NCBI GenBank assembly: GCA_030068075.1
Contig: CM057835.1
Location: 23,714,930 to 23,778,929, forward strand
DNA length: 64,000 nucleotides
DNA from: Paguma larvata
Lineage: Eukaryota; Chordata; Mammalia; Carnivora; Viverridae
Reading direction: 5' to 3'
Positions 45,122-58,792 of the stretch are shown here, in pieces (the stretch's first letter is position 1; every line of letters begins with the position of its first letter). Position numbers and translations under genes: made by a program. Below the pieces are notes generated by a model that saw only the letters and a list, made by a program, of their open reading frames with translations, was not told the DNA's origin and ran no database searches.

Positions 45122-46747
45122 CCATCTCTATAGTTCTTTTAAATCTTTGCCCTAATATGGGTCTTATTTTTCTTAAAGATGGTAAGCGTACTGGCTAAAG
45201 TTTAAGCTCTATCAATGAACTGTATTTTAAAGGCATAATAAAATGGAAGAAATGACCTGTAGTTGACTGTACCTACCTGAAATGAGGTCTGGTCACACAT
45301 GCCATGTGATCGCTTCCTGCCCGGAGCGATGGCAGCTGCTGCCTCGGGAGCCTATTCTGTGCTAGAAACCTATGTTGATCTTAGAATTCTGAAAACGGGC
45401 TTAACTTCTAGTTTTTGCGGTAGTCTGAGAGTTAAAGTGACTGAGTTAAAACTACAGATTAGTCTGCGCTCTACAGAACTTTTCAAGCAGTTTTTGCTAC
45501 GTTTTTGTTACGAGAGGAGTTACCTAAAGAAGGCTGGTGGAATGCTAGGCTTGTAAAACCTCCGTCCACAACATAAGAGCCCATGTGAGGCAGGACTCAA
45601 ACTGCTTTGGACAGGTGAGAATCTACAGGATTTTTTAAAGGGGATTTATAAGAAGGAAGCTTCAGCACCCTCCCCTGGCCATTCATTCCAGGGCCTTAAG
45701 GAGCCCCTATTGTTGTGCAGAGGTCCTCCTTATGACTAAGTCTAATCACTCCTGCCTCTGTGTGCCCTGTTCCAATTGCAGGTGCTTGTTGCACAAGCCA
45801 GTGGATTATTAATCCATATTTGCTAATTCTGTAATGTCTTCATGGTACTTCCAGATAATAGGAAACAAACATGAGCTCAAGTGGCTGCTGTAGAATAGGA
45901 GCTTAAGGTACCGAGATGACTGAGGACTCTGTTTGCCCAAGCTTTTTGGGCTCCACCTGGATATTGCTACTTAAGCCCTACCTGCTCCTTCCCAGTCTGC
46001 TGGTGGGCTTAGAATTAACTTTACCAATTAAAGGCATGATATGGGGCCTTGACTGTTAGAATTTTTAAGATAAAAGGAGCCAAACTTAATACACAGGAGA
46101 CCGTTGACTTCAGTGTTGTGTGGACCTGGATTATCAGGTGTTTCTTCTGGTTGACTACTTTGGTAAGATTTAAATTCATAGAAATGATATGGTAATCTTG
46201 GGGGAACAATATAGGGATCTCTAAGGTGAAAGTCCCCATCCCTTATTTCTCCTTTTTCCATACCTTTCTCAGAGGTGGCCACTGTAGGTGAATGTATGCT
46301 GTCCACATATGTACAAGTGTGGAGTCTGTTCTTACACAAATGAGGAAGGTTCGTTGTGAGGGGACCACGTGGCTGTAGAGCCCTAGCTGGGACTAGAAAG
46401 GGTTCTCCCTGCTGACAGAACCCAGGAGGGCTATCTGCCCTTGCGGGGTTTCACACGGGGTCCTGGGCCTCATTGACTGCTTAATGTACTAGCCGATCAC
46501 ATGGATCCTGACCCTGGGAAATTACAGATGGTACTGGAGATGTGGTCTGGGGCTCCAGAGGGTATGGACGTTGCAGTTTTGGACACCAATTGTACTCCAG
46601 TCCCACTCACAGGCTAACCTGGTCTTTTTACAAGGAATATGAAATCTTTTTCCCAGTTCTAGTGCTACTGCGCTCATAAATTGCCAGAATCTGTCTTCTA
46701 GGTGTGTCTTATGTTCTAAGTCCCGTGTTACTACTGAGATGATCTTT
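45122..46747. other. Intronic sequence, no element recognised
   Basis: An 85-codon plus-strand frame (45299-45556) has no recognised motif, so I do not call it a gene. Confidence 0.3.
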
Positions 46748-46935
46748 TGGGGTGCCTGGGTGGCTCAGTTTGTTAAGCATCCGACTTTGGCTCAGGTCAT
46801 GATCTCCCGGTTTGTGAGTTCGAGCCCTGTGTTAGGCTCCGTGCTGACAGCTCAGTCTGGAACTTGCTTCAGATTCCCTGTCTCCCTCCCTCTCTGCCCC
46901 ACCCCTGCTCTGTCTCATAAATAAAAGTGAAGAAA
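46748..46935 (+). mobile_element. Carnivore SINE (SINEC)
   Basis: Head ggggtgcctgggtggctcag, body 'ggctccgtgctgacagctcag' with the 'agcctgg' segment shortened, CT-rich part and tail 'ctcataaataaaagtg'. Confidence 0.9.
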
Positions 46936-49404
46936 ACAGACCTGTTATTCACAGGATCCCTCCTAGCTTGGGAGTCACTGGTTTGAAGTGAGTGCTCCGA
47001 GAACTATATTGTGCCTCACACAAGACCTCCCTTTAGTCTTCTAGACCTTGACTGTGACCATAACTTGTATTGAAACTAGAGTGTATGAAGTACATATGTT
47101 CTGTGCTATCCTTTTGAGTAAGCTGAAATTCAACTTGGGTGATGAATTTATGCCCTAGAGCATGGGTGTTCTTGTGAAAGATCTGAGAAAACAAATTACT
47201 TTATAGCCAGGACAATGAGGTAACCACTTCAAATGTGCATGACTATGTCACTAGCAGTGACTTTAGTTTGTTTTCCTGTATTTCTCATAAGCAAAATTCC
47301 TTGCTGATTGTCCAAGGGTAGAATCCAGAATTCATAAAGGTAGGAATAAGGGACATGAGAATACTTCTCGGTATAATATTTGTTCCTTGGAATAGGGGTT
47401 TCTTTTGATGAACACCAACTAATATATGACAGTCTTGTCTACCACTTGATGTAGGTTTTAAGAACTTGTATGTCAGAGTTAAGTAAATGATCATTTTAGC
47501 TTTCCTGAGCTTCAGCGTCTAAATCCTAAAACCTCTTTGGCGGGTTTCTAAAGTCAATTGGGCCTCTGTGTGCGGTTTTGCAAACAGATGACCTGCTCTT
47601 CTAGTTCTTCCGTGGGGGAGCTTGTGATGGCCAGATCCGTGGTCGGTCTCGTATGCGATCAGGATAATGAAGTATGTTTTAAAGCTCTCTTCTGTGCTTA
47701 AGGCTTTAGAAATTCTGAAATAAAAATCACCAGGAAGTTGTCCTTAAAACCATGTTTGGAAGCAATGGTACCTCACTTCCTAGGATATACTGGTCCTCTT
47801 TCATCTGTCTTCATATCAGAGGGATCCCTTTCGTTTCCCCACCCAGACTCTTCATCCCTGAGTATTCTGTTCAGATTCCATGCAGTAAGTGCCCTGTTGT
47901 TGGATTAAGCCATTAAACACCCAGGGGAAGGCTCGGAACCCTGAAGCAGCTCAGGCTGTGTGATGAGTCAGGCGGCTTTCATTGCCTGCCACCTCAGCAG
48001 GAAAGCTGGGGGCTCAGCTGGGCTGTGCGATGAGCAGCCTGGGCTTGCCATGAAGGCCTGGAAACCGAACTGCTGTATGACGTATTGGTCTTCACCTGAG
48101 GAATTGTGATCTGGAGAGGATTTCTTTGGGGAGGACTCTGTACTCCTGTTTACATGATTCTTCCAGTTACTGGTCTCCCTGTGGCCCTAGCTGTCTTAGA
48201 GATGGGGGAGGCTGTGAGCTGGGTGGGTGTTCTCCTCAGCACAGGAGCTCTGGCTTGCTGGATTTGTGCATCCCTGGAACCGAAAGATCGAGTGAGAAAT
48301 CTAGAATCCTGGAGGCAGGATAGACGGCAGACCCTTTCCCAGAGAGAACGGGCAAGTCAGGACACTGGGTGATGAGATCAGAGGGCTGATCTCGCTCATC
48401 TCGCTTGAAAATAAAAGCATCTACCCAGGGGCCCCCAACAGTTTGGTGATCCAATCCTATCTATTTCTGGGCTTCTTTAACAAATCAGGGTTTTAGAAGA
48501 GGAGGTAGCATATACTGGGATTTTACTAGAACCAAAGTGTCTTCCCTGCATAGTCTTACTAAATTCATATGATAATGCATCGCAGTTTATCCCAGTTCTA
48601 CAAATGGTAGAGCCTGTATTCACTTATTGTAGTGAAAATCTTTTCTCAGACTACACGTACAGTTGCAACATTGAAAAATACATCAAATGAAAAAGGAAAA
48701 TTGTAATGAATTAATGCTCATAGGTCACATTCTTATCCTTTGTACAAAAAGGAAGAGCCATACATGAAACACTTGGAAAGGGGTGAACCCATGAGGTGTG
48801 TTCAGAGTGTGATTTGCCCATGTAACAGCAGCGTGTGTTTTCTTGAGCATGGAACCTGTATTTAAAACTGGATGACTTGAAAGCCCACTAGTTTCCAGGA
48901 AGACTAACAGGATTTGAAGATCCGATCTTGGAATTGTGGTCTGTAGGACTTAAGAGGGCTGAGATCTAGACCCACTCAGCGACTGCCTCAAGGTGCTCTC
49001 CTCCCCTTTGGTTAAGCACCTATGATTCATGAACACTTGAGATGCCATAAAATACAGATGTGGTCTTGGGGCTGAATTCAGGTTTAACAGCTTTTTGATG
49101 AAAGTGCAGGATTTTAAAATTATTATGCCAAACAGTAAGGGCTACATTATCTGGTGTTTGTGCTTCTTTACTGAATGTACATGGAGAGTATAGCTATCTG
49201 CTTTCTGGTTCCTTCCTGCTGCTAGTGTTTTTGCTCTTCACGGAGATTGGCAGGCAAGCCTGGTCTCCTGCCTGCGCTGAACCTAAGCTGACCTGTCCGG
49301 AAGCAGCAAGGTCCTCTGAGGACAGGCTCCATCTAGGTTGGCTTGTCTCTAGCTACATGTCTCCTCTGTAAGGAGAGGGTTTTCCAAAGTCCCCCTACCT
49401 TACT
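46936..49404. other. Intronic sequence, no element recognised
   Basis: No exon or repeat that I can support. The 88-codon frame at 48106-48372 has hydrophobic stretches but no recognised family. Confidence 0.3.
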
Positions 49405-49525
49405 GAATGAGACTGTGCTATTCATTGGCTGTGTGACCTTGTACAAGTGACTTCATCTCTCTGGGCTTTAGTTTCTATCTGTAAAATGGGCCTGGACTAA
49501 GATGATATACAGCACAAATACTTTG
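49405..49525 (+). mobile_element. MIR SINE relic
   Basis: 'ttggctgtgtgaccttgtacaagtgacttcatctctctgggctttagtttctatctgtaaaatgggcctgga' is close to the MIR core. Confidence 0.75.
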
Positions 49526-52500
49526 AGATAGTTGGCCTGTATACTTGCTATGGAGTTAGACCGAAGTTAGAACATGAAAGTCCATTGAAAAGAGACCTCG
49601 TGCTATATGACTTGCTCTCAATAAATCCATTAAACTGAGCTGCTGAAGCCACCTTTTCTATCTTCTAGGGAAGTGGCCACTGCCCTTTTAATTTCTAAAA
49701 AGATTTAAAACAAAAGTGCTTGGAAGTGTATCACTTCCTGATAAATGGTTTATTCCATCAATGTCCTAGGCACCTGTGAAGGTCAATGGCGTGACAAGTT
49801 TGCAATTTAGCTAGGAGTACTGGAGTGTCTAAAACACCTTAGTAGAAGGTGGAACTGTCCCATTTCCTCCCTACCCCCTTCCCTAGGCCTTTATCTTTCA
49901 AATGTCTTTTTTTTCCTTGTTTATTGAAATCTCCTCTGGGACTATCAGTGGTAAGTTGAATTGGAATGACTTTGGGTTAAACTAGTTGGATAATTTTTTC
50001 AGAGATTTTGTTGTTAGAAATGTTTTTTAAACTAATGGAAAAAATACTTGGATGAAATACGCTTTTAAAATGCTTTCCATCAGCGTGTTTTTTTTTTTTA
50101 AACTTAAATACCTCCCTTTTGGGTGGGGGGGGGGGGAGCAATCCTGAGGAGAGTACTGCTCCTAAAACTTTTAAAGACACCTGGAGGTAGGTTACTTTGT
50201 AGTAATTCTAATTTCTGCATTCTGGCGGCAGCTTCAACTTTCTTCTGAGAAAGACCTGAAAATTTCTGGCAGAAACCATGTCCTGATGGGAAGTGTTGAA
50301 TTGCTGTCTTTTCTGGAGGTCTCAGTTTCAGGGTACCTAGCACATCAATTGGAAGTATGTACTGAACACGAATGTGTCCCCAGCATGCCAAAGGATTGGA
50401 AGAGGTGTAGAAATCTTGCCGGAAATTGTTCCTGGGACTTCACATCCCAGGTTGTGGATGTGAAGTAGGGAGGTGGTATCTCCTCTGAAGGCCTGGAGTG
50501 GGGGTGGTAATTTAGATGCACCATGTATATCTATTCTATGCTCTCTGGGGGTGTGACAGAGGGTTTCAAGAATTTATAATCTGTACATTCTCTGCAGACC
50601 CTTGTCGGTATCTTCACTCAGTTGGAATATTCGAGGTGCTCCCAAGCAGTGCTTTATCATCACTGAAGAATAAATTCATCTTCCTCTCGGGTCTGTTGAG
50701 GGCATTTCTGGGTTTGTACACTCCTGCACGCATGGTTCATGAAGAGTATCTTCTGGAGCTTTTATTTTCCACTTCAGTCCAGTTTCTGGATGGGAGAGAG
50801 AAATGAATGTTACAAGGACCTAAGTTCTCATGACCTCTGTGTCTCTTGTCAGCTTACTCACTGTAAACCCCGAAGGCTTTGGACAAAGCGATATTGTCAG
50901 GCTAGGGGGTTGAGTGCCTGTCTGCTCAGCCCTAGGGAAGAAAGACCCTTGTGGGAGCAATGGAAGGGCAGAGTGCAGACCAGAAGGAAGAAGGTGGCTG
51001 CATGGGAAACAGCTTCTCTCCTTTGCACACTAAGCTCTGACTTGATGTTGTATCCTTCTCATGGTGCCGATCAGAAAAGGATCTTCCTGTGTGTGCTTTT
51101 AGATAACTCCTAAGAAGACTTTGAGGGGTTTTCTGGATCTGGTGCTAATATTCTATCTAGAACCATTTAATTCTTATTCCCATGTATCTAGGTAAATATT
51201 TATGTAATTAGTCACCTAGAATCTTAAGACAGGTCAACCACTCCAACACCCCTTTCCGGGGCTGGTGTTAGCCAGGTACTGATGGACACCTCCCAATGGC
51301 AGAAGGCCATGGTTCTAAGCCCATGGAAAATTCACGTTGCTACAAGGTGGTTCTACTCCACAACGGAGGGCTTTCTCCTAATTTCTTCCGGACTCTGCTT
51401 CTGCCCTCCTGAATTGAGAGAATGCCTATTGTATTCTACATGACAGCTCTTCAGTTTTTAGGTGATGCAACCTTCCCAAGGCCTCTCTAAGCTAAATAAC
51501 CATGTCCCATCCTCTGGGACCCTTTATTATCCTTCCTTCCTTAGGAGTACTTGCTAGTTGGTCAATGATGTTAATGTATAGTGCTCAGGGGTAGGTGCTG
51601 TTACCATGATGGATTGGAACAAACAAGATAAAACTTAAATGTTAAATGTTTCATCTAAATTAAAACCATAATGCAAGTACCAAAATACCATGGGCTGGAC
51701 AGAAGTCTTGAAGAACTGAAGTGGTTTTTGCTTAGCTCATGCTGAACCAACTTGGTAATTTATGTTTCTGTCACGCGTTTCCATTCTTGAGAAACCCTTT
51801 CTTAGCCAGTCATCTGGTGCTGGTCTTTACTGTGCTTGGGGCTGGGATGGCTGCACTGCTTGGACGTGGTAAATCCGTACACTTGGTTCTGCAGAATAAG
51901 GTGAACCTAAGTGTACCTTGTTGCCGTGATGGTTAGACCCAGATTACCCTTCAAGCTCTTGGTACAGCTCTGGCTATCGTGAGGTTGGAAAGGGCTTTTG
52001 GGGGTGTGGGGTGTTGGCACTCTGGGTAGACACATGCAACTTTGAAACATTGCGTTTTGTAGCTCTCTCATCTTCTACCATGGTTTCAGGGGCCAAGTAT
52101 GGATCCCAAACAAATGGCACAACCCTCCAAATTTCTTATCAAAACCCCTTTTTCTCCTGTCAGGGACAGGAAGATGCTGCTACATTGTTTGGGAAATGGA
52201 TGTGACGGTCATTTGACTGCTCACCAGTGTCTGGTCAGCCTCCTCTAGCCATCTAGTGAAATCGTATTTCCTTCCCCCCAGTTGAACTTGGGCGTGACCA
52301 TAGGGTTTGGTTTGGCCAACGAGATGTGAGTAGAAGTAATTGGTGGTGTTTCAGATGATGTGTACTTTGCCAAGCTTTTTCTTATCCCCACCGTGGTAAC
52401 CTGGACTGTTCAGGTAGGAGCTGCTCCATCAGTCTGAATCCACATGGGCTGTGGCAGAGCAGAATCCCCAGCCAACCTGTGATGAACTCCTGTGATTTAG

Positions 52501-55500
52501 GGGAGGAGCTGGCCACACCTTAGGGTGGGGTGTGGCCCTGCTGTGAAAGATGAACAGTGTGCTACAGGGGTGGGGGCCATGCCCAGAAGGGCTAGAAACA
52601 GGGATCAGCCTGGTGTAGGCAGTTGTGCATTCCATGCTTTTGACAAGCTATTTAGTTTTTTTTTTTTTTTACACCACCCCCCCCCCCACACACACACCAG
52701 TTTGCATATATATACTAGCAGAGTGTCCTACAATTCAATTCTGGCACCATCTGCCTTGGAGTTAGCCTCAGATCCCTCAGGTAAAGACTGTCTGCCAAGA
52801 CTGTCCCCAGTTCAGACCCCACTCGGGTCTTGGTTTGTCACCTGTACTACTGTTGGGGTATCAACTGGGGATCCCATGATGTCCCCTCTTTGGGTTTGGT
52901 AATTTGCCAGAAGGGCTCACAAAACTTAAGCAAATTCAGCCATTTGTTATAAAGGCTATTATCAAGGATACTGACGAACAGCTGGGTAAGAGTACAGCTC
53001 CTGAGCAGAGGAGCTTCTGTCCTCACAGTGGGGCCGTGCCACCCTTCTAGCTTGTGGAGGTGTTCATCAGCCTAGAAGCTCTTTGAACCCTGGGCTTTAT
53101 GGGGTTTTATGGAGGCTTCATCATAGAGGTGCAGTTCTGTCTCTAGCTACCCACCTCCCCACCTCCCCAGCCCTCTCTGGAGAACAGAAGATGGGGCTGG
53201 AATTTCCAAGGCTCTAATCATGGCTTCCTCTTTCTGTGCACCAGCCGCTACCCAGGATCCTACCAAGAATCCCTTTATTAGAAAAACAGGTTTTGCTATT
53301 ACCCAAGAAATTTGAGTAATTTAGGAACTGTGTCAGCACTGCTATGGAAATCATAAGAGTTTTAGGAGCCAGGATCAAAGACCAAATATTAGTAGATACT
53401 AGGGTTAGAAGCTGATATATTATCTTTATTATTTCATGGTAGTCAATCATACTTAATGAGCCCTAATAAGAACTCTGAATACTGAGGCTTGGGTGAACTT
53501 CCCTGGGTGACAGTGTTTACTAGGTAAGGTCACACACTGATACCAGGAATGTAGTGCAGTTGATATTTCTCTGAACTCTGCCCGTGTCTCTTCCTTTGAC
53601 TGATCTTCTTGCATATCCTTTACTTGTAAGAAACCAACAAGTGAGGATAGTAGCTTTTGGTAAGTTCTAGTGCATTCTTGAACCCAAGGACCCCTGAGCT
53701 CTGGCTTGCTGGAAAAAGTGAGGGAGGACTGTGTACCTTCTGGTTGGATAGTTGGCCCTAACTCTTTGCACCACCACCCCTCTCCTTCATGACTCTTGAG
53801 TTTGTTAGATCTTCTTCCTATTTCTCTGTTGAATAGAAGGAAGATATTTCCATTCCTTTGAAAGACTCTTTGCTGTTTTGATTATAAATGAGAGGAAGGA
53901 CTGAGTTTTGTTTTTTTGTTTTTTTTTTTTTATTTGTGGAGTTGGAGGATTTTCATTCTGTAATGGATGGGAGATTAGACACACCTACAACTCCAGTTCT
54001 TTGGAACCATCAGCCACGTATGGGAGAGTTTATCTCCATATTGCTCAACAGCCTTTGATAACTGGAAACTTCTATCTCCAGTCAATCAAAAATTCCTGTG
54101 CACTGAGGCATCCCTTCAGTTTTTCTTCTGTTCACCCACTTCAGCCCCATGTTTGGGAAGAGTTGCTATCTTCTAGTTTTAAAAAGATCACCTGTGTTTT
54201 CCTTGGGTATCTTGCAATAGCAAGCATATGGTCCCCCGTCTTCCCAAAATGGCAACTAACAAAGATAGCCTAGAGCAAGTAGCAGAGTCATCTTAAATGT
54301 TCTGTGCAGACCCAAACGTGAAATTTTTGGGTCTCTTCCAATTATAGTGAGTTTTAAAGAATGACCTGAATGTCACACATAGCAAATAATAGTGTAAAAT
54401 TATACATCCTATATACGTTGATGCCTCTTTGTTAATAGTTACCCAGATAGGTTCCCTGCCCCCCCCACCCCTGCCCTCAGGGCAATTGTAACTTTTAAAA
54501 ATAGAATTTGCTGAATTAGGCTTTTCTAATGAGAAACTGAAGAATTCATGCTGATCAACTATGGTGCTTAATAAATTTTGTAAACTGGTTTTTTGAGGAG
54601 CTGAAAAGAGAACGGGTCCAGTCTTGGGGGTGAGTGGTGGACATGGAAAGGAGCGGTGTGCCTTAAGTGCTTAAGTGCCCCTGCTTGCCTTGACTGCTGG
54701 CTGCTTCTTAGGAAACGGAGGGAGGACACTTGCATGTACATACTAGCCTGGCCCTCCATTAAATCCAACGTCCTTGTTACTGATTGTACTTGTGGAGCAA
54801 TGTACCACGCAGTGTGGTTTCTGAAAATGTCGGCACCACTGTACTTCAAGGAGCTGCCTCCACTCACCTGCGTCTTTTCTGTTGACAGCCTGTGACTTGG
54901 TCGTACCCAGATCGTGACCATGAAGGGAAACCAATGCTAAGAACTCAGAAGCCAAGAGTCTTGCTTAAGGGTTTATTTAGAATTTCTTAGTCATTAGAAT
55001 AAGAGTAAAGTTGGAAGTTCTACATTTTCAGGTTTCCCCAAAGGGGAACCTAGGGAAAGAGCCTGTAATCTGCTATGGCTGAGACCATGGGTTTCCTAAA
55101 TGCCTGTGGACTTCAATACCTCCTGTACTCTGGCCTGCCCAAAGTGCTTATGTGAGCCAAACCTTTTCACATTATTCTACACAAGCTGCTTGGGCAGGCT
55201 AACTAGAAATTTATTAGTGTGTGTTGACTTGTTTATCAGTTGAGAACGGGGTTCTGGGGAAATGGAAATGGAAAGTACTTGTTGTGGGTCCACCCTGGGT
55301 TGACCCTTGGACCCTTCTTCCTCAGAGTATACCTTCCAGGCCTATGAAGGTTCAGCTCCAAGGGAGGATGGCTGGGCTCTGGTCTAATAAAACAAATACA
55401 GGGAAACTTTTACCCTATTTCCTGGTGGTTCAGAGGAATCGGTTCTTTTTGTAGGTGGCTGAGGGCTTAACTACTTAAGCAACAAAGTGCTTCATAAATA

Positions 55501-56054
55501 ATTTTTGGAGGATCTAACAAGTGGAGGCCAGTGACCATAATTCCACTTTATTTTCTTAGACTCATGAGTCCCCAGGAGAAATTAACATTTCAGTGTGGAT
55601 TAGCATGGGGTTTCATCAGGGTCTGATGACTTGGGCTGGGCCTTTTATCCCTCTTCTAAGTAGTGCAGCACTGTATTTTTGGGCCGTTCTTTAATCCAGT
55701 CTTGTCCTGAGCTGCCCACTCCTACAGGCTCTTGCTGCTTGAAGCAGCAAGGCTCATGTTTGGTGCTTCCCTCCCATCGGGCATCTTTCTCATGTTCGTT
55801 TTTGCCCACAGCCCCTTGCCATGACCAGTTTGTTTCCTGGGTGGGAAAGATGACACGAATGACAAATATTAGGATCCCTTCGTTTCAGGAATAGAAGTGA
55901 CAGTCATTCAGCTTCATTGTTGAAAACTTGGCTTTTAACACTAGTATTACTAAATCATGTTTAGAAATGTGTATTTGGTTTTAATACGGATCTCCAGAGG
56001 TAACTTATTAATAAGCCAATTGAAAGAGCTGTGACAGACCTTGGATAATCTATC
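49526..56054. other. Long intronic stretch without recognised elements
   Basis: 6.5 kb with no SINE, LINE or exon that I can defend. Landmarks: G12 at about 50125, a T/C/CA low-complexity patch at 52657-52700, T12 near 53920, and C8 near 54461. Confidence 0.35.
52657..52700. repeat. Low-complexity T/C run and CA repeat
   Basis: T14, then acaccaccccccccccc, then (CA)n. Confidence 0.85.
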
Positions 56055-56110
56055 CAATTTCCTCATTTCTAGCTGAGGAAACTGAGGCCCAAATGGAGAC
56101 AGAACAGGGC
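56055..56110 (-). mobile_element. MIR core fragment
   Basis: 'tttctagctgaggaaactgaggcccaaatgg' equals the antisense MIR phrase 'cagatgaggaaactgaggc'. It also forms a short hairpin, TTTCCTCA ... TGAGGAAA. Confidence 0.4.
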
Positions 56111-56639
56111 CTTTGGTGTACTCTTTTGTGTCCTTATTAGTTGTCATTCCATTATGCCAGGGCTGCCCCAAAGGTGGATTTTGGGTCTTCATCTTGGGGG
56201 TCCCTGGTTCCTTGCCACAGTGCTGGCATAAGCAGGTGGTGAAGTGTTTCTAAAAATGTCAGTGGAGTGTGGATTTTTCCCTGTTTGTAGATGGGACTGA
56301 GAATCCTCTAGGAGTGTCCGTGATCTGTATACCTGCAAAAGCTTTTGATGAACTGCCCTTGTGCAAACCACATGTCGCACCAAATTAGCTTACTCAAAAA
56401 TATTGGCGCCCCTGTTGTGATAAAAAGCACCTTACAAGAGGTAGTGAGGGACATCAAGGTTAAGAAGTAGCCTTCCTCCCCAAAGTGTCTTATATATTTG
56501 GACAGATAAGCTGTGGACACCAGTCATCCTCATACATGAGTGCTTATGGCAGGGCCAGTGAATATCTTGGCAATTGAAGATGGAAAGCTCATGGTGGAGT
56601 TGGCTGGTTAGATGTTTCATGGAACTAATAGTGAAATAC

Positions 56640-56850
56640 TGAACAATTGCTACGTGCTAGGCACTGTACTAGGGCCTTTAAAGCATGATCTCATTTGATC
56701 TTTGCTATAGAATTCAAGGTAGGAGGTGGTCTCCTCGTTGAAATTAGAATTGAAATATTGCTTTCCCAAAGAGCCATTAAGTGGCAAGGTTTGAGATTTG
56801 AACTCCAATGTCTGAGGCTCTAAGGCCCATATTCCTCCTTTTTTGTGCCC
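56640..56850 (-). mobile_element. MIR SINE relic, minus strand
   Basis: 'ctacgtgctaggcactgtactagggc', 'aagcatgatctcatttgatc', 'ttaagtggcaaggtttgagatttgaactccaatgtctgaggctctaaggccca' follow the antisense MIR order. Confidence 0.65.
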
Positions 56851-56929
56851 TACCTACTCTGGTAGCACATGGGCCTGCACTGCACTTACACAGGCTGGCC
56901 TTCCGGAACTCTATTTTTAGCTGATTCTT

Positions 56930-57139
56930 TTAATTTTTTTTTAACCTTTATTTTTGAGAGATAGAGACAGAGCATGAGCAGGGGAAGGGCAGAGAGGGAG
57001 GGAGACACAGAATCCGAAGCAGGCTCCAGGCTCTGAGCCACCAGCACAGAGCTGGACGTGGGGCTCGAACTCACAGACCATGAGATCATGACCTGAGCTG
57101 AAGTCAGCCACTTAACCAACTGAGCCACCCAGGCGCCCC
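56930..57139 (-). mobile_element. Carnivore SINE (SINEC), young, with target duplication
   Basis: Near-consensus minus-strand copy from 'ttttttttaacctttatttttgag' to '...aaccaactgagccacccaggcgcccc'. Duplication TAGCTGATTCTT at 56918-56929 and 57140-57151 is perfect. Confidence 0.95.
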
Positions 57140-58792
57140 TAGCTGATTCTTAAAGTAGGATTCAGATCTGAGCACATGGAGAATGGGCCGAAAGTCTAAG
57201 TAGGGGGTATATTGGCATAAAGGCTTAGCTTGTGTTTGTGCATCCCTTGCTAATATTAGTCACAACCTCATCTGATACCTTCTTACTGACGGGGATAAAT
57301 CCAAAAGAAAACTAGTTGTCCTGCCAGAGTCGGAAGGCAAGTGGACAGTAATGTGGGTAGGCGGCTTTCTCATCCGCTGAATTTGGTATTCCAGTCAAAA
57401 CGGTTACTCGAGTTAAACAGCAAAACAGAGGAAGGCTTCTCCATGGACCTGCTGCGTGATCTTGGAAACCTCACCTAAGTTAAAAATGTCACCCTCTGAA
57501 GTTCCAAGTGGATCTTGGAAAGCTCATAGGGCTCCCTGAAAAAAATCTTCCCATGTGGACTCGGAGGATCTCCTGCTTTCAGGCTCTGGGCAAGTTCATT
57601 TCCTTTCTCCCCCATCAGATGGGATAATCATTCTGTCTCCTGGGGTTCCTGGGGGTTTTGTGGGGATGAGAAGGCCTGAAAGACACTCTGTAAATTCTAA
57701 CCTTATTGGACTCTTCAGCTGCTCCCAACACGTGCGTATATGTCCGTGTACCTGGCACCGAGCAGCACTTCCAGGTCTGGGCAAAGTGTCCTTGTGATTA
57801 AATTGCAGTTTCTAACACCCCGACAGGATCGATGCACTTGAAAGCTTGCTTTCAACAGCAGGACTTGAGAGTACAAGGAATCTCCGTTATCTTAAACATC
57901 CCCACTTGGTTTAAGGAGTAAACAAAATCCCCAAGTCAGTGTTTCAAATATGTATACCTTCTGCTATGGGGTAATGATTGATCCAAATTTAGTGGTTAAT
58001 CCTGTCAAAAGCAGGAGGGTGGCTTTGGGGCAGCCTGGAATCCCTTTCCCTAGTGGGTTCCAGACTGAGTGAAAGGTGTATGTGTATACAAATGGGAATG
58101 AAGTCTGCTTTAGAATGGATTTGTCTCTGCAAAGACGGATCTGATCAAGTCTTGGTTTGCTGAATTATCTGTTCTCCTTTCATCATTACACAACTGATTT
58201 TGAGCTTCTGCAGTTAGGTGGGTTCAGAAGACAACCTACCATCAACTAGTGTGCCCTGAAAAATCTCATCAGGCTTCCTCGAGAGAAGTGAAATTGAAAG
58301 GAGATGTGGACATTTTGACCTCCCCATGGAGTAGAATGAGACTGGGCAGATGGTTTCAGGCATCGGGGGTGGAATGTTGCTGCAAACTTGGTCTTGAGGA
58401 GTAAAGACTGTCCTGTTGCTTCTGTCTAGCACAGCGTGTAGATGGAGAGAGGTAGGGGGAGGGCATTGTCTTAGAGGAATGTATATCTTACAATCAGGCC
58501 AGCAATTCAAAGCAGCCTTTATAACTGCTGCCAAGGACTTAATTCCAGAGCTCTGGGTCTGTCTCTTAAATGACTGTCTTATCTCCTGCAAAGAGATCTG
58601 GGAGTGAGCTGCTGTCGGCATTGATGAATTGATTCAAGCCATCAAGGGAGACCTTAAGGTGGTTGAATAGTCTTTACGTGCGGAGTTTCAGTTGACTCTG
58701 GAGACAAAACTCAGGGTGCTATTGACCTTAACAGGTGGTGGGTCCACTTCAGCTTGTGCTGCAGCCCCAGGTACGGGAGAGGCTGATCCATA
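57140..58792. other. Intronic sequence, no element recognised
   Basis: A 135-codon minus-strand frame (58214-58621) is the longest in this area but shows no family motif and low codon regularity. Confidence 0.3.

Noticed and set aside
50739..51113. 124-codon plus-strand frame
   Set aside because: Composition is not protein-like and no family is recognised.
58214..58621. 135-codon minus-strand frame
   Set aside because: No recognised motif, no splice signals and no retrocopy marks. Plausible by chance in 64 kb.
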